Assembly (NCBI GenBank): GCA_937876205.1
Contig: CALEII010000014.1
Location: 20,941 to 84,940 of the forward strand
Reading direction: 5' to 3'
Source: an uncultured Clostridia bacterium
GTDB lineage: Bacteria > Bacillota > Clostridia > Oscillospirales > Acutalibacteraceae
Length of the DNA: 64,000 nucleotides
A program made the position numbers and the translations under genes. Below are positions 6,779 to 14,011 of this stretch, piece after piece (the stretch's first letter is position 1; each line of letters opens with the position of its first letter). The notes below the pieces were generated by a model that saw nothing but the letters and a program-made list of their open reading frames with translations, searched no databases and was not told the DNA's origin.

Positions 6779-7990
6779 TTAACCGAGAACTTTTTCTGCA
6801 ATTTCCTTTGTATCTCTTGCAATCATAAGTTCTTCGTTTGTGGGGATAACATAGACCTTAACCTTTGAGTCTGCGCCCGAAAGCTCGCCGCCCTTGCCTC
6901 TGATAGCCTTTGCATTCTCTTCAGCATTGAAGGTAACACCGATATAGCCGAAGCTCTCGCAGATGTTCTGACGAAGGGGCTGTGAATTCTCACCGATACC
7001 GCCTGTGAATACGATAGCGTCAACACCCTGCATTGCTGCGATGTACTGACCGATGTACTTTCTTATCTGATACCAGAGCATCTTCTTTGCAAGCTCAGCT
7101 CTCTTATCGCCTTCTGCTGCAGCCTTGAGAATGTCTCTGTCGTCGCTCAGACCGCCTGAAATACCTATAACGCCTGATTTCTTATTGAGAACAGCGTTTG
7201 TTTCTGCAGGTGTCCAGCCCTCTTTCTCCTGAAGGAATGTAACAACTGAGGGGTCAAGGTTACCTGAACGTGTACCCATAATAAAGCCGTCAAGAGGAGT
7301 AAGACCCATTGATGTGTCAATAACCTTACCGTCCTTGATAGCTGTGATTGATGAGCCGTTACCGAGATGGCAGGTGATGAGCTTGATATCCTTGAGGTCT
7401 TTGCCCATAATTCTTGCACACTCGCCGCTTACATATCTGTGAGATGTGCCGTGGAAACCGTAACGACGGATCTGATATTTCTCATAATATTCATAAGGAA
7501 TACCGAACATATAAGCTTCTTCAGGCATTGTTGAATGGAATGCGTTGTCAAAAACAGCAACCTCGGGAACATCCTTGCCGAAAACTTCCATACAAGCATT
7601 GATACCCTGAATGTGAGCAGGGTTGTGGAGAGGAGCAAGGTCGCAAAGGCTTTCGATACCCTTGATAACATCTTCTGTGATGAGTGTGCTTTCTTTATAA
7701 ATAGCACCGCCCTGAACAACTCTGTGACCGATAGCTGAAATCTCACTGAGACTGTCAATAACCTTTGTGTCACCTGAAGTAAGTGCATCCTTAACAACCT
7801 TGAATGCATCCGTATGAGTGGGCATTGCAACTTCCTTTTCAAACTTGCCCTTTTCTGTCTTGATCTCGAATTCGCCCATATCTGAGCCAACTCTGCCGCA
7901 AGTACCCTTTGCGATAACAACTTCGCCGTTCATATCAATAAGCTGGAACTTAAGAGAAGAACTGCCGGCATTGATAACGAGAATTTTCAT
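6779..7990 (-). CDS. ackA: Acetate kinase
   Basis: 403 residues, full length. The N-terminal MKILVINAGSSSLKFQLID phosphate-binding motif is followed by FHGTSHRYVSGECARIMGK, the ASKHA-fold GLTPLDGFIMGTRSGNLDP and the C-terminal VFTGGIGENSQPLR. It interconverts acetyl phosphate + ADP and acetate + ATP, the usual ATP-yielding end of fermentation. The ATG at 7990 is preceded by GGAGG. No pta gene is adjacent. A divergent gene (tmcAL) consumes acetate for tRNA acetylation. Confidence 0.97.
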   Translation of the reverse strand: MKILVINAGSSSLKFQLIDMNGEVVIAKGTCGRVGSDMGEFEIKTEKGKFEKEVAMPTHTDAFKVVKDALTSGDTKVIDSLSEISAIGHRVVQGGAIYKESTLITEDVIKGIESLCDLAPLHNPAHIQGINACMEVFGKDVPEVAVFDNAFHSTMPEEAYMFGIPYEYYEKYQIRRYGFHGTSHRYVSGECARIMGKDLKDIKLITCHLGNGSSITAIKDGKVIDTSMGLTPLDGFIMGTRSGNLDPSVVTFLQEKEGWTPAETNAVLNKKSGVIGISGGLSDDRDILKAAAEGDKRAELAKKMLWYQIRKYIGQYIAAMQGVDAIVFTGGIGENSQPLRQNICESFGYIGVTFNAEENAKAIRGKGGELSGADSKVKVYVIPTNEELMIARDTKEIAEKVLG

Positions 7991-8042
7991 AAATTTTACC
8001 TCCGTAGAAAAATAATTCTTGATAGCTTATTTCCAATGATAT

Positions 8043-8071
8043 ATTATATACTTATAATTCAGGATTTTCAA
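8043..8071 (-). promoter_or_regulatory. ackA promoter
   Basis: On the minus strand TTGAAA (8066-8071), 17 bp, TATAAT (8043-8048). Confidence 0.65.
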
Positions 8072-8111
8072 TATCTTTTTTGAAAGTCTTTTTGAAAGGA
8101 CAAGAAAAAAT

Positions 8112-9320
8112 ATGCAAGTTACAGCTATTGTTGCCGAATACAATCCGTTTCACAACGGTCACAAATATCATATTGAAGAAACGTGGAAAAAAACAGACAA
8201 TTCATACATTATGGCAATAATGTCAGGTAATTTTGTTCAGAGAGGTGAGCCCGCAATCCTTGACAAGAGAAAAAGGGCTGAAATTGCACTTATGAACGGT
8301 GCTGACCTTGTGGTTGAGCTGCCTACACTCTGGTCAACAGCATCTGCAGAACGGTTTGCAAGAGGTGCAGTTTACATTGCACATCAGGCAGGCATTGTTG
8401 ACAACCTTTCTTTCGGCTGTGAGGATGAGGACACAACAACACTCCGACAGATTGCAAGAATTCTGAATGATAAGGTCTACAGCAGAGAAATAAAAAGATA
8501 TTACGACGACAATATGTGTTCATACCCCGAAGCAAGAGCAGCCGTAGTGAGCAAAATACTCGCAAAGGACTGCAGAGATATTATGCTCAGACCAAACAAC
8601 ATACTTGCGATAGAATACCTCAAGGCAATAGCGTCGTTCAATTCAGACATCAAGCCCATAGGCATAAAAAGAAGTGCCGCAGCTCACGACAGCACTTTTG
8701 TCAGCAACAATATAACATCGGCAATGAATATAAGAAACAGCATAAAAACAGGCAACGAATACAATAGCTTTGTGCCCGATAACAGCCTCGAAATATTCAG
8801 GCAGGCTTGTGAAAACGGTCACTTCCCTGCTCTGTATTCAAATCTTGAAACAGCCGTGCTTGCACATCTGCGCAAGATGAAGCCGTCAGATTTCCGTGAT
8901 ACTCCTGATGTTGCAGAGGGAATTGAGCACAGAATAGTTGAAGCTGTAAAAACCTCTGTTTCGCTGGGTGAAATTTTTGATAAGGTAAAGACAAAACGCT
9001 ATACACACGCAAGGATAAGAAGAATTATACTTTCATCATTTCTCGGCATAAAAGCTGAAGATGTTGTGTCACTGCCCCCTTACATAAGAGTTCTCGGTCT
9101 CAACGATAACGGCAGAATGATGCTCAGGGAAATGAAAGACAAATATTTTGTGCCCATAATTATGAAATACGGCGATGTTAAGTACCTTGACGACTCAGCA
9201 AAAAGAGTGTTTATGCTTGAATCAACAGCAACAGACCTTTATAATCTCTGTCTGCCCGAAAGACGCCCCTGTGGCACAGATATGACGGATGAGATTGTTT
9301 ATATTCCAAACAAACAATAA
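8112..9320 (+). CDS. tmcAL: tRNA(Met) cytidine acetate ligase
   Basis: 402 residues, matching the YlbM/TmcAL family. The nucleotidyltransferase-type HxGH motif is in AEYNPFHNGHKYHI, followed by IMSGNFVQRGEPAILDKRKRA and LSFGCEDEDT. The enzyme uses ATP and free acetate to make N4-acetylcytidine at the wobble base of elongator tRNA-Met. It is divergent from ackA, so the acetate-producing and acetate-using enzymes share an upstream region. The last Gln codon and the stop (CAA TAA) lie inside the palindromic repeat that starts at 9315, so that element defines the extreme C-terminus. Confidence 0.92.
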   Translation: MQVTAIVAEYNPFHNGHKYHIEETWKKTDNSYIMAIMSGNFVQRGEPAILDKRKRAEIALMNGADLVVELPTLWSTASAERFARGAVYIAHQAGIVDNLSFGCEDEDTTTLRQIARILNDKVYSREIKRYYDDNMCSYPEARAAVVSKILAKDCRDIMLRPNNILAIEYLKAIASFNSDIKPIGIKRSAAAHDSTFVSNNITSAMNIRNSIKTGNEYNSFVPDNSLEIFRQACENGHFPALYSNLETAVLAHLRKMKPSDFRDTPDVAEGIEHRIVEAVKTSVSLGEIFDKVKTKRYTHARIRRIILSSFLGIKAEDVVSLPPYIRVLGLNDNGRMMLREMKDKYFVPIIMKYGDVKYLDDSAKRVFMLESTATDLYNLCLPERRPCGTDMTDEIVYIPNKQ

Positions 9321-9487
9321 TTTATCGCTGTGCGATAAATTATTGTAATTGAAAATTTAAAATTGAAAGTTGAAAATGAAGGTGGTTTTCCTTCGGAAAA
9401 CATTATATAGAGCGTAGCGGAAAAGTGCGAAGCACTTCCGACACTTTCCATTTTCCATTTTCAATTTTCCATTCGAGCTCTGCTCGA
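9315..9487. repeat. Nested-palindrome intergenic element, copy 1
   Basis: It begins with CAATAATTTATCGC-TGT-GCGATAAATTATTG (9315-9345). An arm rich in TTGAAAATT follows, then two hairpins (GTTTTCC/GGAAAAC at 9385-9401; AAGTGC/GCACTT at 9423-9437). An imperfect inverse of the first arm (CATTTTCCATTTTCAATTTT) comes next, and a TCGAGC/GCTCGA hairpin (9473-9487) closes it. There is no coding potential. The same end palindrome recurs at 38872, 39025 and 43042. Confidence 0.75.
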
Positions 9488-9507
9488 CAAATTCTGATTT
9501 ATCTGAC

Positions 9508-9538
9508 AACGCCACGGCAAAACCGTGGCGTTACTTTT
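9508..9538 (+). terminator. Strong terminator after tmcAL/repeat
   Basis: AACGCCACGG (9508-9517), CAAAA loop, CCGTGGCGTT (9523-9532), then ACTTTTT. It lies directly against the 3' end of the convergent BlaR1-like gene. Confidence 0.8.
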
Positions 9539-11635
9539 TCATTCTTCTGCCATATAAATTGCAAAAACCTTGTTAATCTGTGCCGGGTATGTTTCCTGAA
9601 TTTCTCCGTTATATACAACTGTCACGGTGTCACCCTTTTTTATTTCAGGTACGGGATTTGTTGAAATAACATCTGTGCTGACATAGATTTTACTTGCTGA
9701 TTTTCGTTCGTCTTCACCCTCAAGCGGTTCAACGAGAATGTTCTTTTCATTTACTTCAAGCACTTTTGCCTCAAATGACGGATTGAGATTTTCAACATTG
9801 TCATAAGCAATTGCAGTTGTTGTATCAGACTCATTATTACCCGTTGCTGAGGGTTTCACGGACGGGTCTGATGTGGGTACTTCATATTGCGACACACCCT
9901 CTTCAATAAAAAACTCTGCAGCAGCCGTAAATTCATCGGGGTCTGCATCGGCTCCACCCACACCAAAGCTGAATTCAACCGTATATCTGCCGGGCTTTGA
10001 AATATCATACCCTACAAGACTGAATTTGCGTGTAGTATGCTTTGCAGATGTCATACACAAAGGCATTGTCCACGCTCTGTCTTCGTAAGCATTACAGTCA
10101 ATCTTTTCTCCGTTTTCGTGTCGGTAAACGCCATACATTGTGCCGTAAACAAGATTATCTCCGGTGTTATTGTCCAACTTTACGATGACATACGGCGATG
10201 ATGTGAGTCTGAGGTCAATTATGCCGATTTTTACGTTTTCATTTGTGGTAGTTCCGGGGATATACAAATCAGTGAACTCCGTTGCTTCCTCCACAATCAC
10301 ATCAGGATTTCTTTTAAGTTTAAAGGAATTCATAACATAATAGTTTCCGTCACTTCCGGTGGGAAGATATGCCCCGATAAAGTCGCCGTTTCTGAACATT
10401 ATGAACACATATTTATCTGACAGATAAAATGAAGCACCGTAAACCTCTTTTATGCTGTTTCTTGTATAAATTGCCGGCAGAGTTTCAAGTACAAGCCCCA
10501 CTTCGTAATCATTTGCACCGCCACGGGCAAGTGTGCCGAGAGTTTCGGAATTCCCCTGACCGGTTCCGAAAAACTTAGTCAGCACCATATCTTCGCCTAT
10601 TCTGTAGCTGATATCACGCATCTCGTTGTTTGCCCGTTCTTCCCCGATAACATAGTCATAAAAGTATTTATCAACATAATGATAGCCGTCAATTGAATCG
10701 CTTGCCGGATTAGTCATAAAACCAACTGCAACAGCTACGAGAGCAATCACAGCAACAATGATTATCCACAGTGCAGGTTTTTTATAATTGAGAACTGATT
10801 TGATTCTGCTTTTTACACCGACTTCACCGAATGCAAGCGGGCAGGCAGAAATGACATACTTCGGTGCGCTGAGTGAAAGCAGTGTTTCGGAGTAGCCTGC
10901 TTTCTCTTCATTTTTCATTGATTTTATAACCCGTTCATCACAGGCATATTCAATGTCACGACAGAAAAGATTATATGAAAGCCACACAAAAGGATTAAAC
11001 CAATGAATACACATAACGGCAAAGCCGAGCGGCTTCCATATATGATCAAGCCTTGCTATATGGGATTTTTCGTGTGCAATGACGCAAGAAATCTGATTTG
11101 CATTTATATCTGACGGCAGATATATTTTTGGTCTGAAAACGCCCAGAATAAAAGGTGTTTTTATATTGTCACACAGATAAATATTATCATCATAACGGAC
11201 ACAGATTTTCACCTTTCTTTTAAGCAGAAAATAGCTGAAAAAAGAATACACAAGCATTATCACAGCACCTGATGCCCACACTGCAAAAGAAATACGAAGA
11301 AGCATATCAACGGGACTAAAACCCATTGAATAAGGTGTTTCTGCAAAATCAGATACGACGGGATTGATAATTTCATTAACAGCATTAAATCCGGTGTCAA
11401 CTGACGGTGATGCAACAAATGCAGCATTTGACGGTATTGTTTCCGCTGAGGGAATAAGGCTGAACACACTTTCAAAAGTAAACGGACAGACAAGACGGAG
11501 TCCGACAAACGCCCACATAATAAGATTTATGTATTTCGGGGCTTTTTTCAGAATTAAGCGGAGTACGATTACTGCAAGGATAAGCCATACAGCCGTAAGA
11601 CTCATATTAAAAAGCTTAATCATTACTTCATCCAT
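9539..11635 (-). CDS. BlaR1/MecR1-like M56 membrane metallopeptidase, second copy, with DUF3221-like tail
   Basis: 698 residues. Two membrane helices lie near 5-55 and another pair around 110-138. The zinc peptidase domain follows, with HEKSH at 188-192 and a downstream CDE (ACDERVIKS) giving the third ligand. A further helix (about 285-305, ending GFMTNPAS) leads to an extracellular sensor region in place of the penicillin-binding domain of true BlaR1. The last 75 residues (ARVLEVNEKNILVEPLEG-type opening, KIYVSTDV, KGDTVTVVYNGEIQETYPAQI) match the DUF3221/YobA-like OB fold. It is nearly identical to the upstream copy through about residue 60. It likely senses a cell-envelope signal and cleaves BlaI. 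The ligand is unknown. Confidence 0.85.
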   Translation of the reverse strand: MDEVMIKLFNMSLTAVWLILAVIVLRLILKKAPKYINLIMWAFVGLRLVCPFTFESVFSLIPSAETIPSNAAFVASPSVDTGFNAVNEIINPVVSDFAETPYSMGFSPVDMLLRISFAVWASGAVIMLVYSFFSYFLLKRKVKICVRYDDNIYLCDNIKTPFILGVFRPKIYLPSDINANQISCVIAHEKSHIARLDHIWKPLGFAVMCIHWFNPFVWLSYNLFCRDIEYACDERVIKSMKNEEKAGYSETLLSLSAPKYVISACPLAFGEVGVKSRIKSVLNYKKPALWIIIVAVIALVAVAVGFMTNPASDSIDGYHYVDKYFYDYVIGEERANNEMRDISYRIGEDMVLTKFFGTGQGNSETLGTLARGGANDYEVGLVLETLPAIYTRNSIKEVYGASFYLSDKYVFIMFRNGDFIGAYLPTGSDGNYYVMNSFKLKRNPDVIVEEATEFTDLYIPGTTTNENVKIGIIDLRLTSSPYVIVKLDNNTGDNLVYGTMYGVYRHENGEKIDCNAYEDRAWTMPLCMTSAKHTTRKFSLVGYDISKPGRYTVEFSFGVGGADADPDEFTAAAEFFIEEGVSQYEVPTSDPSVKPSATGNNESDTTTAIAYDNVENLNPSFEAKVLEVNEKNILVEPLEGEDERKSASKIYVSTDVISTNPVPEIKKGDTVTVVYNGEIQETYPAQINKVFAIYMAEE

Positions 11636-11637
11636 AT

Positions 11638-13434
11638 TCAGCCCTCCCCTTTCAGTTCTGAAGACATATTTTCATCAACAGGAATACCACCTACAACTTC
11701 AAAACTAATACCTGCAGTGTATTCTGTTCCGCTGTCTGACAGTTTGAATCCAAAAACCATATTATACACACCTGTTTTTGAAAGGTCATAGCCTTCAAGA
11801 CTGATTTTTTTCTGACAAGGGTAATAACTATTTACCGTATAACTATTCTCGCTGTTCTTTTCACGGTTCTCAATCATATCACAGTCAATCAGATTACCGT
11901 TTTGATAAAAATAAACCGTATCAGGATATTCAAAAATCAGGTCCTCTCCCGTATAGTTATTTATTACAACTTCAACATAGGGTGATTTATCAAGATTAAC
12001 TTCAATAATGTCAATTTCAACATCTTCATTATTTGTGAATGCATTTTTTTCAAGATAATCAGGATTGATATCAGTTACAGGAAGTGTTTCATGAGGTTTA
12101 TCTGAAAGTCTGAAAACTGAATTCACCGTATATTTTCCGTCAGAATCCTTAGTAAGACCTGCACCGACACAAACACCGTTACTGAAAACAATAAACAACT
12201 GTGTATCTGAACCGCAAACTGAACGGATCCGTTTTTTTGCAAGCTCATCGGGTAGTTTTTTAAGAATCTCTTCAATTTCGGCATTTTTTTGTTTTTCTGT
12301 ATATTTCATCAACAAATATTTACCAAAAGTGCCGTTATTGTTTGTTTTTGAAAACCACTCACCGCTTATTTTAAAGTAAGTTTTATCAAGCCCGTAATCC
12401 AGTGCCGAATTCATAGATTCTTCATTTTCTGAGTATCGAGGTGTAATCATATAATATTCATCAACATAATAAATTCCGTCAGAAAGCAGATTTACGGGGT
12501 TTGTCATAAAACCCACTGCAACGGCTACGAGAGCAACTACGGCAACAATAATTATCCATAACGCAGGCTTTTTGTAGCTGAGTACTGATTTTATTCTCCC
12601 CTTTACCCCTGTTTCACCGAAAGCAAGAGGACAGGCTGCCATTTTATATTTCGGGCTGCTTAAAGCAAGAAGTGTTTCAGAATATGCCTTTTTCTCATCA
12701 GTCCCCATTTTTTTCAAAGTTTTTTCATCGCAGGCATATTCAATGTCACGGCAAAAAAGACTGTAAGCGAGCCACACAAAAGGATTGAACCAATGAATAC
12801 ACAGAATAACAAATCCAAGAGGCTTCCACAGATGGTCAAGCCTTGCTATATGGGATTTTTCATGAGCAATGACGCAATTGATTTCGTCATTTTCTATATC
12901 TGACGGCAGATATATTTTCGGTCTAAAAATCCCAAGAATAAAAGGGGTTTTTATGTTATCACAAAGATAAATATTATCTTTGAAACGTATGCAGACTTTT
13001 ACTTTTCTGCGAAGCATAAAAAAGCATATAAAAGAATACACAAGAAGAATCACAATACCGACAAGCCATACAAGGGGTAATAAGTCCAAAAATGCTTCCA
13101 AATAATCAATATCATCCAATTCCACTGAAACGGGTGTTGACCTTGCTGTGAATATAACAGAATTCACAACCTGATTTACAGAATCTATGCCCGTATCAAC
13201 ACGAGGAATGACAGAACTATAAATGTCTTGAGGAATGGGTTCTGCCGAGGGGACAATACTGAGAGTACTTTCAAAAGTAAACGGGCATACAAGACGAAGC
13301 CCGACCAATGTCCACATAATAAGATTTATGTATTTCGGGGCTTTTTTCAGAATTAAGCGGAGTACGATTACTGCAAGGATAAGCCATACAGCAGTAAGGC
13401 TCATATTGAACAGCCTGATCATTACCTCATCCAT
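11638..13434 (-). CDS. blaR1: BlaR1/MecR1-like M56 membrane metallopeptidase, first copy
   Basis: 598 residues with the same layout as the next gene: N-terminal helices, a zinc site in IAHEKSHIARLDHLW, ACDEKTL as the third-ligand motif, a helix ending GFMTNPVN, and an external domain of about 270 residues. It lacks the DUF3221-like tail. The first 60 residues differ from the other copy at only a handful of sites, while the external domains have diverged, as expected for duplicated sensors with different ligands. It starts 2 bases after the blaI stop, and the next copy starts 2 bases after its own stop, so translation is probably coupled. Confidence 0.87.
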   Translation of the reverse strand: MDEVMIRLFNMSLTAVWLILAVIVLRLILKKAPKYINLIMWTLVGLRLVCPFTFESTLSIVPSAEPIPQDIYSSVIPRVDTGIDSVNQVVNSVIFTARSTPVSVELDDIDYLEAFLDLLPLVWLVGIVILLVYSFICFFMLRRKVKVCIRFKDNIYLCDNIKTPFILGIFRPKIYLPSDIENDEINCVIAHEKSHIARLDHLWKPLGFVILCIHWFNPFVWLAYSLFCRDIEYACDEKTLKKMGTDEKKAYSETLLALSSPKYKMAACPLAFGETGVKGRIKSVLSYKKPALWIIIVAVVALVAVAVGFMTNPVNLLSDGIYYVDEYYMITPRYSENEESMNSALDYGLDKTYFKISGEWFSKTNNNGTFGKYLLMKYTEKQKNAEIEEILKKLPDELAKKRIRSVCGSDTQLFIVFSNGVCVGAGLTKDSDGKYTVNSVFRLSDKPHETLPVTDINPDYLEKNAFTNNEDVEIDIIEVNLDKSPYVEVVINNYTGEDLIFEYPDTVYFYQNGNLIDCDMIENREKNSENSYTVNSYYPCQKKISLEGYDLSKTGVYNMVFGFKLSDSGTEYTAGISFEVVGGIPVDENMSSELKGEG

Positions 13435-13436
13435 AT

Positions 13437-13799
13437 TCAGCCCTCCCCTATTGCATCAATCATTGCCCGTATCTCGGCAATTTCCTTATCTGAGAGTGTC
13501 TGCTTCTTTGTGAAAGCAGCAATAAATGCGGGAAGCGAGCCTTTAAAAGTCTCATCAACAAAGCTTTTGCTCTGCAGTGCAAAATAATCGTTCTGAGAGA
13601 TGAGAGATGTCACAATACCGTTTTCATTCCTGAAGATGCCCTTTTCACAAAGCTTTTTAAGTACCGTGTATGTGGTTGACTTCTTCCACTCCAGCTCACT
13701 CAGGCACAGCTTCACAAGCTCGCCTGAGGCTATCGGCTCATTGTGCCAGATAAGAGTGGCAAACTGCTGTTCCACTACACCCAGCTTGTAATTATCCAT
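13437..13799 (-). CDS. blaI: BlaI/MecI/CopY family transcriptional repressor
   Basis: 120 residues. The winged helix spans about 1-75 (LGVVEQQFATLIW, ELEWKKSTTYTVLKKLCEKGIF, where the helix before TVLKKL is the recognition helix). A C-terminal helical dimerisation part follows (TLSDKEIAEIRAMIDAI). The BlaR1-type peptidases downstream would inactivate it by cleavage. The ATG at 13799 follows AGGAGG. Two matching operators, one on its own -10 element, indicate autorepression of the three-gene operon. Confidence 0.93.
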   Translation of the reverse strand: MDNYKLGVVEQQFATLIWHNEPIASGELVKLCLSELEWKKSTTYTVLKKLCEKGIFRNENGIVTSLISQNDYFALQSKSFVDETFKGSLPAFIAAFTKKQTLSDKEIAEIRAMIDAIGEG

Positions 13800-13817
13800 A
13801 TGTAAACCTCCTTCTTT

Positions 13818-13836
13818 GGTCTACTCTGCATAGACC
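13818..13836. promoter_or_regulatory. BlaI operator 1
   Basis: GGTCTA-N7-TAGACC, a perfect 6-7-6 inverted repeat just upstream of the blaI ribosome site. Confidence 0.75.
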
Positions 13837-13846
13837 TTACATCTAT

Positions 13847-13875
13847 AGTCTATCATCAATAGACCTGTTTGTCAA
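13847..13875 (-). promoter_or_regulatory. blaI promoter with embedded operator 2
   Basis: On the minus strand TTGACA (13870-13875), 17 bp, TAGACT (13847-13852). Operator AGTCTA-N7-TAGACC (13847-13865) overlaps the -10 element and most of the spacer. The two operators begin exactly 29 bp apart. Confidence 0.75.
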
Positions 13876-13953
13876 TATGTTTTCCGGATTTTTTTACAGA
13901 AAACGCAATTGTATATTTCGTCATATTTTTATTTTATCTTAACAATAAAATTG

Positions 13954-13981
13954 TTGACATATCACCAATTATAATTATAAT
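13954..13981 (+). promoter_or_regulatory. GH38 promoter
   Basis: TTGACA (13954-13959), 16 bp, TATAAT (13976-13981); the start codon is 31 bp downstream. Confidence 0.75.
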
Positions 13982-14011
13982 AAAAACATAAAACACTATG
14001 AGGTGATGTTT

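Noticed and set aside
9315..9345. Perfect palindrome as a simple rho-independent terminator of tmcAL
   Set aside because: There is no T-run after it, the same sequence recurs elsewhere as part of larger elements, and a proper terminator follows at 9508.
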